From Haliclona indistincta (lineage: Eukaryota > Porifera > Demospongiae > Haplosclerida > Chalinidae): DNA of 64,000 nt. The stretch covers positions 5,428,237-5,492,236 of the forward strand of contig OZ024790.1 in NCBI GenBank assembly GCA_964017065.1. Reading direction: 5' to 3'. This document shows, in pieces, positions 44,699 through 57,223 of the stretch (within the stretch, counting starts at the first letter, position 1; every line of letters begins with the position of its first letter). The notes under the pieces are model-generated. The model had not been told where the DNA came from. It worked only from the letters and a program-made list of their open reading frames with translations, and ran no database searches. The translations under genes and the position numbers were made by a program.

Positions 44699-45856
44699 CT
44701 CTCGCCTTTCTTGTGGGTTTTCTTCTAGTGTAGAGATTCCGGCAGAACTTGCAAGTAGCGCCTGTAATGTAGCGTAGGAACAGTTCACGCAGGTTTTAAG
44801 GTGTCAAAACTCTACGAGTGGAAGCCCTGGGTATGAAATGTCACAGGTATGCGTGCGGCGATATGCGATTCGCGCCCTAGGTACTAAATATCTGGGAAAG
44901 TCGCACCACGGATTTAGCATAGCTGCAGATAGTAGCTATGCAAGCTACATACCATCTCACAGAACCACAGCACTTGGGAGGACCAATTCTTCCTTAACGT
45001 TTTGAATTTTCATAACCAATTTCTTAGTTGGTATTAAAAACCACTTTCTCATGTGCTTATACTGTAGAATAGCTGGTTTGCACAGTGCTGTTTAGCAGGG
45101 TTACTACTAATACAGTACAGTTGGTTGGTCAATCACTCTCAATCATAAACAATGTTTTTTCATTCAAATATGTAAGCTCCCCTACTGTACAACCGCTATC
45201 ATGGTGCTTACTTGCTTGTTTGTTGGTCAAACAGCACTAGACATGGAATCGTTACTTGGTCACGCAATTAACAACCGAGAGCGGTAATTTGTCTCCCAAC
45301 GAAACTCTTGAACCAAAATCAATTAATAGCTAGGGGAAGGAGAGCATGAAATAGATCTAGCTCATGAAATTATTTTCCTGAGTACTATAAGCGGCATTGA
45401 AAGTAAGGACGAATCATGCTTGCCAGCTGCCTACCAGTACAGCTAAAGGGGGAGCCTTTAAGTCTGTTCTAGACACAAAAGTAATGCTGCATTACATTTG
45501 CTAACTAAGTATTGCTACTGACCTTCAGCATACAAGTTTCTGGTCCAAGTTAATCCCCATTGCTACGCTCACTGGACAAAACGTTTGAAGAAGCATTTGA
45601 GTGATACCTTTCAAGACCACACTTCACCTTTTATGTCTAGTCAGTCACACAGAAACTTGCAAGTTTGGTAACACCTTAGTACACTCGTAAGTCAGTATGA
45701 TACTCATCTGTCTGAGACATGTTGTGTTGCCCTGTGCAACCCCCGTTACATCTATTGTAGACTGATTATTGCAGTAAAAACAATGCAACTGTACAAAGAA
45801 TAAACGAGTCTTTCTGTACTTGTCGCCGAGTCTTTCTGTACTTGTTCTAGATTGTT
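44699..45856. other. Homeobox upstream / TRP-like gene 3' intergenic region
   Basis: No coding exon is supported. Immediately above 44698 the frame stays open for some codons without a better Met. The homeobox promoter should lie here, and near 45856 the 3' UTR of the minus-strand TRP-like gene would extend leftward into the same interval. The duplicated phrase GAGTCTTTCTGTACTTGT near 45805-45845 is a short direct repeat. Confidence 0.5.
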
Positions 45857-48800
45857 TTAGTCTGCAGCTTTCAGGTGAGATGTGAGATTTGCAATTGCCT
45901 CTGCCTGCAATTCAAGCTGCTTTTGTAAAGCATTTAGTTTCCATTGAGATTCTAAACACAATACAGTTTGATAAGTTAATAATTCGATATCAAAATTTGT
46001 AAACTTACTTACCATCAAAAGAAAAATTTTCACCAGTTTCATCATCGGTGATGGCTAGGTAGGAGAAAATCAAATTGTCACAAAATTGTCGTAAAATTAT
46101 AATACTGACCTCTCTTTCGTTTAAATTGTGATGATTTTCGATAGAAGTAGACCCGATAGTTCTGGAAAAATTTAAAGATTCACATGATAGCAACCTTTAC
46201 ATTAAACAGACACTAAAAGCAGCAATTTAGGAGCGTGGTTGTAGTGTGTACAGTATTTTTTTCGAAAAAGCAAGCAACACACTACTACCGCAATTGTAAA
46301 ATAGTTCAAATGGCTCAACTCAATGAGCAGTCAATCTCTAAATGCGAGGAGCACCTTTTCGTATCCCAGTTTGGAGTTTCCATTTATTTTAGAGATATAG
46401 TTTTCTAGCCAAAGCATAACGCCTGGGTGTTTATTCAAGATAACACGTAAAATTGACTAACCAGTAGGCCTATTTTCTTCTTGAAACAACACCAAGCCAT
46501 CTGGTACAGTCCCCACACCCAGACAACTGAGTGGATTCGATGAAGAACAACAGCTCGTTCCAATCGAATGGATATGCGAGCCTTGTCCAGCTCCTCGACA
46601 TACGTGTTTGAGAACTGAGCAATCAGGAGGTTCAGTAGAATAACGGACACCACAAACAAATAGAGACAGTATACAACCACACCAAGCCATCTGAGGAGAG
46701 ACATGAGTTAATCGTGACTAGAGCCAATTCCGATATACTTACCTGTATCCTTCTCTTCCAAACACATATGGATCAATGACTCCTCCTCCCTCAACCAGAA
46801 TACGAATACCAGTTAGTAGAGTACGACCAAATGATCTGAGAAATAAATATCATTAGCAATCTCATAGACTGATTATTTTCCCACTAACCCTGTCTCATCT
46901 GGATGAAGGCACAAACTAGTGTTTAACGCAGGATTGAATCTGTGATTATTCTGATGAATAGTACAAGGCTCTCCTCTGAGAACTAAATACAGAGCTCCTC
47001 CAAATCCGATGACTGTCATTAAGAACACCACCAGGAATTGAACAATGTCACGATAGACAACCTTCACAAGAATCTTCACGTAAGTGAATAGAGGTCTGTG
47101 TACAAAATCATAAATATGCTACAATTCAGAATTGTGTTCTAGTCAATTATACTTTGCACTACTAATACTGCGTTCACACTACATGCTGGAACCGAACCGG
47201 GCCAGCCCGGTTGCAAATCTCTGTCAGTATGAACAAAACTGAACTGAGCTACGTGTACAACTGAACTGCACCATTGCGGCACCCCAACCATAGGTGGCCC
47301 ACTTCCTGCATGGTTTGGATGTGTCGGAACTTTGATAATAAAGTGTAGCATTGTTCGGTTTAGCCAGTTCAATCGCGCAGTGTGAACAGGGTGTAAGATT
47401 TGTCGCTAAGTTTTCATGAACAGTGAAAACAATTCGCTCAGAACCGCATGCAGATCTACACCCAAGAGTAGGTGAACAGAGGTCTGTAAAAGGCACAAGT
47501 CGATAAAAATACTGATTCCGGTATTTTACATCAATATTTATAACCAAGTTCCCAGTTGTTTGGTCATACTATTGTACCCTTTATTAGGTATGGTTTGACT
47601 AATACATTACAGAAACAAGAGAAGCTTTGGAACATAACACAATAATTTTGGTTACATGTACATGTAACATGATGTGAAGATAGAAATCTGCGATAGCAGA
47701 GCATAAATTAAGGTGGCGGGGTGCACATGAATATATGACTTTGCTAGCCGTATTTCCTTACTTTCTGTACAAGTCAGAAGAAGAAACCTACACTACACAT
47801 TTGTACTATTGTATACTTACTGTATGTAAATATGCAGCGCTACGAATAAGAATCAACGCTTGTAGCTCATCATTAAAAAAACGTGGTGGTTTGTGACGGC
47901 TCAATTCTATAGACAACATTCTATCTAGCTATTATTCACTACAGAGCTTTGTTATAATTATACCTGGTCATTGTACTATGCATGGATTAGCCGATCCTCA
48001 GCTCCTAAGGCCGCCAACCGAGCGATCGTGTGCGCCCACGCACCACTCTGGCGAGCATAACACAAGCAAAATGTTATCATGATTCAAATGCATGCATAGT
48101 ACCACGAAGGCTGCACATCTTGAAGCTATCAGATCTGGAAATAACAAAAATTGCGAACATCAGGCGTCATAATAAAAGTGTGTATAATAATCCGCGTACT
48201 TTTACGGAGACTACCAAATGTTGAAAACCACAATGTTATCTAACTATTCTAATTATTACTTAACTTCGTTTATTTGCCGCACATTCCAGTATTTTCTTAT
48301 GAATAAATTTTTATTGTAATTCTTGTACCAGCCACCTTAAAGGTATCCAAATTTTCACTTCAACATTATTACCGTATAGCGAGAAAATTTTGTGGTGACA
48401 AATGATTCGTGCTTGATTAATGATCTGACTACTGTACAGCAGTCAGACCATTAATCCAACTTACGATGTCACATACACTATTCAGCAGGTGATCTATATG
48501 CTATAATGCTTGGTAAAGCAAGGAGGCAAGCGACTTCTGATAGTCACGCTACTGCCGGTATTTACTGGGTACAACTCAACCGCTAATGCGCTTCTGATTT
48601 TGTTTAATGTGGTTAATTTTGTGGGGTTAAATTTTCAGCATCTTTACAGTTTTTGCTTGAACCACAAAAATAAAAGCACGAATCATGACGAAATGAATAG
48701 CATCAATTTGTATGTCAGTTGCAAAAATTAAACCCGCAAAAAAGCTGAAGAGGTCATTTCGCGAAAAATTAGCCCTGCAATAATTACCCGCTATACAGTT

Positions 48801-51800
48801 CTATACATGGTAAGTATTTGAATGACTCACTATATCACTACGAAGCTCCATACTTATAGCACAATGTCAATCATGGATAAAACGAACACAATTACTGTCA
48901 AAACAAATCTTGCTACGTGAAGATGACTATCCAGTTGGTGAGGATGCCTTGCTTCAGTGGCTATTATGAGAGTAGCATCGTATAATAGCACGTAGGTCAA
49001 GTAGGCAATGAATCGGAACCTGTAAGACATGTGATGACACACAAGCTGATGTAAATTTATACATACGCGAGAAATGATTTGTAAATCATTGCAAAATAAT
49101 ATGTGCCCCACAATTTTTCCAAAGCTGCAATTTTACTCCTCTTAGCATGGAGAAAAATGCTTTTTATTACATAGTACGTCATCTTTCACCAATCAGATTG
49201 CTCTATTCGAGGGCATTAATGTAGGTTATTGACCGCGCGTAGTATCTTCTATAGCAACCGACCGTTGCGTCTTTGCGAGTTTGAAAAATTCGCAATGTTA
49301 TTGCGCTCACAGTGATGAACTAATGTAATAAATCATTTAATGCCCTACACAACTCGGGCAATAACCGACATTAATGACCTCGGGAAAGTCGGTTGCCCTC
49401 GTACAGTCTCGGGCGGCGCCCTCGACCGTAACTCGGGCAACCGACTTTCCCGCGGTCATTAATGTCGGTTATTGCCCTCGTATGAGGGCAATAACTAATA
49501 CTTAATTGACTATCGATTGTTGCCAAAACAGTATCACACAATACAAATCTAGTGTGCTTAGTGCACTGAAAAACATACAAAATTATTTCGCATAACATTG
49601 GTTTTCGCTTGATAATTATAAATTGTTAAGCTGGGGTTTGTGACTTTGTGTCAACTCTGTTCATAAAATTTTCTATACTCATTATCACCGGCTTACCCAA
49701 GCAGTTTCCATCCGTATCGTTTCCACCTGTAGCTGATCACAGCCTTGAAGCTGTTATGACTCGCAGTCTCCTGCAATTATGATAGCAACATGAATTATAA
49801 CTAGTACATTTATAAAATACTGGGGGCGAGCCTGAGCTGATTTATGTCCTGCACAATTCAAGAACAATCCATTTTTCTACATATGCACAACAGTAAGCCC
49901 TCTGCTCTTGTATTCCAGTTGTCGCTCCACTTGTAGAGCTCTGTGATCAGGTGACTCTGCTGCTCGTTGTCACGGCGCTTCCTGGCAGTACTCTTACCTT
50001 GTAGAAGTCGATCCAGGCGTCTCCAATGCGCAGTCTTGAATCGCGCCACGTGAGGATTACTATTATCAGACTTTACAGCAGCATAATAAACAGAAAGTAA
50101 ATACAGGAAACGGATTAATTGAGGCAAATTAACTGCTGAAGGACACCTACAAATTCATGTAGAGCCAAAAACAAACAAAAACAAAAACACAGAAACATTA
50201 TAAATCTACACTAATCTAAATATAAAAACCTGAAGAATGGCATGAATTACAGGGACAGACAAGGTGATAAGAGCATGTATCGTATGGATTGAAATGTGAA
50301 TCAAAAAAAGACCATAGAAATAAAACAACCTTACATTGAATAGTATAATAAGAATCAGATAAATTTACAACAGAACTAATTGCATTATAAATTAGAACAA
50401 TACGATTAAAATAAAAATGTCTATAGGATGAAGTTCTAGTATAATTAATCGCAAGCTTCACCCCAGACGATCTTGTGCGGCCTGAGGTGAACTTAACATA
50501 GTCATAGATATTAAAATTGTCTTCATTATTGTTTTGCAGGCATTTGATTAAAAACATTATGTCTCTGAGGTCAAACCAGAGAGAGAGTGGTAGGATATTT
50601 AGTTGGCGCAATCTTGATTTGTAGTCAATAACATAGTCATTCAAAAGATACTTGGTTGCTCTTCTCTGAACTCTTTCAAGGTTAAGAATGTCTTTAGCAT
50701 GAAAAGGCTTCCAAAGCTGTGGGCAGTATGCGAAATGTGATCGAACTATTGAGATATATAAGCGTTTCTTTAGCAAGACCGAAGATGTAGCAGGAAGTAC
50801 TCTCTTGATTAAGTGAAGAGAAGAATAAGCATTCTTACAGATTTTACTGTAATGACAGCTCCAGGACAAATCATTAGTAACAATAATGCCTAAGTCCTTC
50901 TGTTGACCAACAGTAGCAATAACTGAGCTACCCACAGAATACATTGCAGGTTCACACAGCTCTTTAGACTTACGTGAGAATGAAAAACGCAAGTGAGCAC
51001 ATTTGCGACAGTTAAGTTTGAGTTTCCAGGTTTCGCACCAGTCATTCAAACAAGAAAGATCAACAGACATTTGTTGTAAAGAGTTAGAGTCACAGATAGA
51101 TTTGAAAAGCTTGACATCATCAGCAAATAAATAACTTTCAGAATGAACAATATGCACGGGTAAATCATCAATATAGATCAAAAACAGCAGTGGGCCAAGG
51201 ATGCTACCTTGTGGAACACCTGAGACCACGGGGAGCAGCGAAGACTTGGCATTTTCCACAACCACATAGTGTTCTCTATTGGAAAGATATGCTCTAAACC
51301 AATGCCATAGCTTGCCAGTGACTCCAATTTTCCAAAGCTTAAACAAGAGTTCATTATGCGGTACAGAGTCAAATGCCTTAGTAAAATCAAGGAAAAGTGC
51401 ATCAACGCCTTTAGCACCGTTGTCTAAATCTTGGTAAACCTGTGCATATGAACTAAGAAGTTGGGACAAGCATGATCTGCCCTTCATAAAGCCAAACTGA
51501 CGACTTGATAACTTGTGACATCATGGGGCGCGGTCAATGTGTACGCGCACGTGACTTCTCGGGAACATAGGGAGGACAAACGCACCACACGGCCAGATAC
51601 ATACAAACATTCCCCGCGGCGTGGGACGCACATCACCATCAATGTGGGGCTCGCTCAGGCTCGCCCCAATAAAACTTTCTAAAGTAGTCTCATCACATAA
51701 TATTATCTATGTCCGTAACACATGTGGCAGATGGTTCTAAAACTCTAACCAAAATGTATTGAAATGTGTGTTTTGCAAATTCTTGCCACAAAAATTGAAC

Positions 51801-53333
51801 ATAAATGAATTTTTAACTCTCTTGCCTCAAGATCATGTTTTCCAATAATCTCAGTTGATGATTGAGACTTCTCATTGAAGGCAGAACTGTCTGGGGTGTA
51901 CCCATTCTCATCAGCCTCTAGTACATCATGATAAGCCATCTTATCATCAACACACACTGTAGTGTCCAGTATAGCATTGATACACTCCTGGAGCTATAAA
52001 ACATGAAGAAAGATTACAAAGAGGAACCATACATGAATGTATACAGTGTGTGATAAGTTGTGTGACTGGAAGGTTAGGTGCTTTGGTTCGTCGGTACATT
52101 GTTTTCTACTTGAAATGCCTTGAAACACCTGTTTTTTCAAAAGCTATCCACAAGTCATAAAATCAGGAATCGTCTGATGAGTGCTATGACAACAGCATGG
52201 AGCAGTGTGTGTGCGTGTGTCAAGTTATGACTCACTGCATAGCTACTGATTATTCCTTACATATCGTGATTGTATTGCATAGTTGCCAACTTTTCAAAAT
52301 TGGTATCCGAGACATTATGATCGCACTCATTAATTTTTAGACACACCTACTAATTTTATGACCACACCCATCACTATACGTCACCTGGGGTTGTTACAAA
52401 TATATTTCTTTAACTGCATTTCAACTTGGGGCTTCATAAAATAGATTACCTGCACAGGATTCGAACTCATGACCCTCTATTTTTACTTACGTATCAATTC
52501 TTTGAGCTGGATTCGAACCCACAACCCACTTTTTATAAATTCCAGGATTCCGGGAGATTTCTCGTTCCGGGACACTAACGGGACAAGATCGATTTCCCCC
52601 AGCCATTCCAGGACGATTGGCAACTAATAGTTCAACTTGATGAGTAGTCAGTCTCTAGAAGCGAGGAACATCAGTTCGAACCTGACTTTAAGAGATTTAA
52701 TTTTCTAGACAAAACGCCCAGGCGTTTATTCAAGGAATTACTTAAATATTAGGGTTGTAGACATAGTAATACTATTCATCAGGATCACATGGGCTCCTGT
52801 ATTCATGCATGTCAATGTAATGTGACTCTTACATGATCTGATTCGGCCCCTTTTTTTGTCAGCTTTTATAAGAGCAGACAAAAGTTTTTGAAATCTGATT
52901 CTTGGATTGAACTGCTTGTCGGTGCTGAGACAGAGTGTACTACATGATAAAAATCATTATGATCGTCATAAAATAGAATATCTGCATAGAATTCGAACCC
53001 ACGACCCTCTATTTTTACTTGCGCATCGATTTTTACTTGCGCGTCATAATTATCATTAGTTTCTTACCGATCATCCATTTCTCTTATCATGAGTGGTGCT
53101 GTACGGTAATGAAGCTTGTCTAGAGCTATCTCCACTGGATAGTGACCAGTGGTGTCTTGGACCCAGAGTAGACGAGAGAAACCACTATCCAGGATCTTCT
53201 TAGTGAGGTTAGTGAAATCATTATCAGCAGCAATATGCAGAGCATTGTAGCCATCAGATGACCTGGTGCACTGCACTGAGTACAGGTTGAGCTTGAAATT
53301 CTTCAAAAGCAAAATACCAGCTTCTTCCAATTC
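45857..53333 (-). CDS. Ankyrin-repeat TRP-like cation channel, 3' part (5' end not found)
   Basis: Exons in coding order: 53068-53333 (ankyrin: DGYNALHIAADNDFTNLTKK, DTTGHYPVEIALDK); ~51833-51993 (LQECINAILDTTVCVDD); 49998-50070 (DAWIDFYK); 49697-49770 (FKAVISYRWKRYGWK); ~48870-49030 (S1-S2: FRFIAYLTYVLLYDATLI, ARFVLTVIVFVLSMIDIV); 46889-47095 (S5 region: DIVQFLVVFLMTVIGFGGAL); 46743-46835 (pore); 46462-46690 (S6: LYLFVVSVILLNLLIAQFSN); 46110-46161; 46013-46054; 45857-45951 (coiled-coil tail QKQLELQAEAIANL). The last seven of these phases agree where checked. Order of ankyrin repeats, six-helix channel and NLLIAQFSNTY after S6 is TRP-like; the subfamily is unclear. Gaps: an exon between 51993 and 53068 is needed for phase, S3-S4 was not found, and the S2 exon hits a stop near 48870 with AISMELRSDI continuing in another frame. 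Introns hold a LINE and several MITEs. Confidence 0.75.
47712..48336. mobile_element. Possible TTAA-type element
   Basis: TTAA followed by GGTGGCGGGGTG at the left and GCCACC followed by TTAA at the right resemble the ends of 29073-30149, but only the first six or seven bases pair. It lies in a TRP-like gene intron. Low certainty. Confidence 0.35.
48374..48797. mobile_element. MITE, CCGTATAGC family
   Basis: Left CCGTATAGCGAGAAAATTTTG and right CGCGAAAAATTAGCCC ... CCGCTATACAG are imperfect inverted ends of the family described at 7881-8064. The interior contains a smaller inverted repeat (GGTCTGAC-type, about 48422-48455). It lies in the same large TRP-like intron. Confidence 0.6.
49353..49480. 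mobile_element. 128-base foldback element in the TRP-like gene
   Basis: CTCGGGCAATAACCGACATT ... GGGAAAGTCGGTTGCCC is mirrored by its complement after a roughly 30-base centre. Almost the entire interval forms one hairpin; outer GAGGGCA motifs repeat on both sides (about 49198 and 49481). Confidence 0.8.
50165..51515 (-). pseudogene. 5'-truncated LINE with reverse transcriptase domain
   Basis: The minus-strand frame 51487-50216 (423 aa) reads FGFMKGRSCLSQLL, DALFLDFTKAFDSVPHNELL, VSGVPQGSILGPLLFLIYID, SYLFADDVKLF (catalytic FADD), CLNDWCETWKLKLNCRKCAH, then the thumb/connection region and HFYFNRIVLIYNAISS. RT palm motifs are intact and no stop breaks the frame from LSSRQFGF to the C-terminus, so the insertion is comparatively young. 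The endonuclease and ORF1 are missing through 5' truncation near 51515. A GTTTTT-type repeat at about 50165-50195 (minus sense) looks like the 3' tail. It sits in an intron of the TRP-like gene, same orientation as the gene. Confidence 0.9.
52000..53067. other. TRP-like gene intron with repeated tRNA-unrelated boxes
   Basis: One coding exon of length 1 modulo 3 is expected here from the flanking phases, but I could not identify it. The phrases ATTCGAACYCAYGACCCTCTATTTTTACTTGCG recur near 52461 and 52988, a direct repeat of about 35 bases. Confidence 0.4.
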
Positions 53334-53555
53334 CTGTAAAATGAAACATAATGTTGTGTAACAGGTGTACTGCTGTCTATTACTAGAGGTAGCCTCGTAC
53401 CCAGGCGCTAGTGAGGAGAAGAAATAAGCGCCTGCAATATCCGTTTATTTTATAGTCTCGTTCCCAGACCACACCTCTTCCGCTATGCTTCTGAGAGGGT
53501 ACGGTCTGGCAGCTTGCTCGACTTTTCTCGGTCTTGGTGACGTCATTGTCACGCG

Positions 53556-54668
53556 ACCCTTCGCGAAATGACGTAATAATTTTACCGCGAGCGCGCGAAA
53601 CTTGACTGGTTGGCAGAAGCTGCATCGTCAGTGCAATGGCTGCGAGCTGTAGCGCTGTAAACTGTTCCATGATACTTGAAAGTAAGTAGCGTGAGTTCAC
53701 ACTAACGAGTAGCATAGACGGGCGTGCATAAAAGCTGTTTCAAGAGCAAAGCGGTCCCGTCGGCCGTGTTTATTCACTAGACTACTGACTGGCCATTTTA
53801 GCAGGATAGAAAGCAAATCGGATAGAGCCTACACCTCGCAAGCAAGTCTTGTACGTTGCTTTGGCTAAACAAAGTCAGAAGAACCTGGTGAATTGATCGA
53901 GCTACAAGAAATGCAGTGATAGTGTGCCTCGCGAGTCTAGATCGATGTCACGCCTACTTGGTTACTCCCCTCTGAAACAGAGCAAGCAAAGAGCTTGTGG
54001 ATAAACGTTACAGCAAACAGTGGCACTCCTGAGACCTAGTAAGTCCATACAAGATTGTTTTGCGACCTGAGCTCGCAAAACAGTGTTACATTAGCTAAAT
54101 TTATGTTCGTTTCTTTGCATGCTTTGTGAGGCTTTGCTGGAGCTCATGAAGCCACCTTGCGCAGATGTTTAGACTTACCAATGGTCTCAGGAGTGCCACT
54201 GTTTGCTGTAACGTTTATCCACAGGCTCTCTGCTTGCTCTGTTTCTGAGGGGAGTAACCAAGTAGGCGTGACATCGATCTAGACTCGCGAGGCGCACTAT
54301 CACTGCATTTCTTGTAGCTCGATCAATTCACCAGGTTCTTCTGACTTTGTTTAGCCAAAGCAACGTACAAGACTTGCTTGCGAGGTGTGGGCTCTATCCG
54401 ATTTGCTTTCTATCCTGCTAAAATGGCCAGTCAGTAGTAGTCCAGTGAATAAACACGGCCGACGGGACCGCTTTGCTCTCGAAACAGCTTTCATGCACGC
54501 CCGTCTCTGCTACTCGTTAGTGTGAACTTACGCCACTTACTTTCAAGTATCACGGAACAGTTTACAGCGCAACAGCTCGCAGCCATTGCACTGACGATGT
54601 AGCTTCTGCCAACCAGTCAAGTTTCGCGCGCTCGCGGTAAAATTATTACGTCATTTCGCGAAGGGTCT
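53556..54668. repeat. 1.1 kb palindrome, arms about 480 bases
   Basis: Left arm 53556-54036 and right arm 54183-54668 are inverted copies differing at only a small fraction of positions, separated by a 146-base loop. Outer tips read GACCCTTCGCGAAATGACG and its complement. No long ORF. The arms are far longer than the TIRs of the element that contains them. Confidence 0.93.
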
Positions 54669-54699
54669 ATAGCTACACGGCAGAGGAGGTTGGAAGCAT

Positions 54700-56090
54700 T
54701 AATATTCAGTCATGTGACTTGTGGTTTGTAAATTCTCTTCAAATCAAAATGTATGGCGAATCTTAGTTGTCAATTTTACGCTATTCTCTGGACAGAATTT
54801 AACGAATTTAGTATGAATCGAAAGCTCTTGCACAGCAGATTACAAATATGCGACCTACCCGATCCAACCCAGGGGTTCCTGAGCTGCTATGGGCGAGAAA
54901 GTAGTGACTGTGGAAAACACTACAGTTATTGTTCGTGCAAGCAATCAGCTTATTGACAAGCCTACTACAGACGTCCTGAAGCAAAATCTTGGCGTTTAAA
55001 ACGGCGAGCGAAGAGACAGCTCCATTGTTATCTGCAAAACCCAGTATACAGCTGACGAGACCTGGTCAGAGCTAGAACTAAGAAAGTTGCTTAAATTTAA
55101 GCTGTTTCACAGAAGAAAGATTCCTGAATCCAGCACAAGTGTGCTGTATTCTGGAGTTGTGCTACTTCTTCCTAGATTTCACGACATACAAAGCACAGAA
55201 ACTGGTGTGCAGTGCACTATACAAATAGCTAAACCAATATTCTAAGATCATATCTTTAAGTAAGACCAGTAATCAAGCTCTACGCAATACCATTTTAGAA
55301 AGAATCCACGAAAGAGTTCTAGTGCTGTATGCTAGCGCCATTGAGCCACGCCTCACGATGGAACGTTAGCTATGCTCATTCGAAATCACGTGCCACGGGT
55401 ACGCCCACGCACACGCGAAATGGCGTTCCTCCGTAATCGCAGTCCGCTCGCATTTCAGTTCGCTGTCAGCACATACTACATCATACACCAACAAAATTCA
55501 CAACAAGTACAGCCCTATCATTCAACTACATGTAGAAATAACCACACGGTCGTAGAAACACAGACCAAGAAATCATCGCGAATATTCATACAGTAAGTTT
55601 TTCAGTACAGCTACAATGTACTAGACTTAGGTACACTTTCGTTTCAAGATAGTACTGCTGTTCAGACTACCTGTAATGTGTACAACATACATTGAACTTG
55701 ACGCTGATGCAAAAAAATCTGTGTTCCCTAATAGTTACACAAAGAAATAAGCAATGTTTATAACAGTAAATTAATTGACGTTGACTTGATGGCTGAAAGT
55801 CCAAGGACCAAGCAGTGCTGTTTGTGTGGCAGAAGTGAAGGCTACAATTTATGATAAGGTTTGAGAGATGGAGTGAAGAAGAGAGAGAGTATGCGTTGAG
55901 ACATCTGAGTGAACCACCGTCACGCAACAGCGTCACCTGTAAGAGAGACAGATTAGAAGCTAAGAGACGCTGTCACACACAAAACCACGTACCTAAAATT
56001 AACGGAAATTAACACTTGACACACCAACAACACTTCGTAAATGCTTACATCCACAATGCATAGCCACTAGCCAAGACAGTAAAATCGTAC
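54700..56090. other. Interior of nested element, unassigned coding relics
   Basis: The plus strand from about 54890 to 55240 keeps partial frames with VIVRASNQLIDKPTTDVLKQ and ETWSELELRKLLKFKLFHRR. They look like relics of an element-encoded protein I do not recognise. The remainder to 56090 shows nothing definite. Confidence 0.35.
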
Positions 56091-56094
56091 TTAC

Positions 56095-56990
56095 AGCTAT
56101 CAACAGAACCGGAAGAACCGTGCAATTTATGTATGAAACACTACTCACAACTGTATAGACATATCTACCCATATGCTTGTTTGTCTTGTGGAGCGACGCC
56201 AAAACCTAATACAACTTTTAATCAACATTCACCTGGTGCACATCGTATTTCCAAACAATTAACAGAAATAATGGACACAACAATTACTATACAGCCAACA
56301 GACTGGATATGCAACAGGTGCTATAAAATACACTTGAATATCTTAAAAGACAAATTGCTCGGATGAGGTATTGCAACAAGACATTGGGTCATGGAAATGT
56401 GCAGATAGTTCTACAGACAAACTTACCAAAAGTATCCTTAGCGTAGTGATAATTGTAGCAGAGCATGTTCTCAATCACAATGCAGTTTGCTGCCTCAAAT
56501 TTCCCAAACCTTCCTTGAAATTCATGGGATCTCTCTAAACAAACCGGCTTACCTAGAGGTAGGTGAGACCACAATCAAATTTACATCACAGTGGCTAATC
56601 CATCAGCTACTACTTTACCTACACCCCGTAAGTTTGGTACAAAGTTGCTTAGAAAAGGAGGCGACATACTTGTTAGCTTATCATGGGCTCTTCGAAGCTC
56701 ACAACAAATAATACTAAAAAATGCATGTATTCGAGAAAGCGTGTGATATCATGAACGACCTACTTCACAACGAGCTACACAACGTGGCTGGACAAAGAAC
56801 ACTGATGGTGCTTATTCAATTGACTGGGAGGACCTAGATGTACAAACAAAATAAGAGGAACAATTGACTTTCTTATAAAAGGCTGTGCTTGCAAAAAGGA
56901 TGAAAGAGCAATCGATGCAAATGCTACAAAAAAGGTGACTATTGTGGTCCTGGTTGTGAGTGTCAAGGGTGTGTAATAACATACCAATTC
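56095..56990 (+). pseudogene. Element-borne zinc/CXC-domain protein relics
   Basis: First part (56100-56370): CMKHYSQLYRHIYPYACLSC, a CGATPKPNTTFNQHSPGAHR stretch, WICNRCYKIH, a four-Cys cluster module. Second part (56760-56990): DLLHNELHNVAGQ, then GCACKK and, in a shifted frame, CGPGCECQGCV, which fits a tesmin/TSO1-like CXC repeat. The combination of an N-terminal Cys module with a C-terminal CXC repeat occurs in multi-copy, transposon-associated cnidarian proteins (recollection). Frameshifts and stops make it non-functional. Confidence 0.5.
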
Positions 56991-57142
56991 ATCAGCCACA
57001 GACAGCATCATCAGACTCCGACACCATCAATGATGAAGATGGATCCAGTATTGCAAGTAGTGAAGAAAGTCTAGAAACAAAACTAGTCACTAAGGATGAA
57101 ATGTTAACTTTTGACTTATTACAACTTTGTTTACTACTAGTT

Positions 57143-57223
57143 ATGCGCGTATCAATGAAATGCCCCACTCCCCCCCTCCCGGGTAGGGTGGGGGGGAGTG
57201 GGGCATTTCATTGATACGCGCAT
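57143..57223. mobile_element. 81-base palindromic MITE, ATGCGCGTATCAATG family
   Basis: ATGCGCGTATCAATGAAATG followed by a CCCCACTCCCCC run is mirrored by its complement with almost no loop. A half or diverged copy with the same ATGCGCGTATCAATGAAATG start lies at 58645-58735, proving mobility or amplification. Confidence 0.85.

Noticed and set aside
47160..47395. GCGTTCACACTAC...AGTGTGAAC interval as a MITE
   Set aside because: The ends pair for only about ten bases and no target duplication is visible; could be chance.
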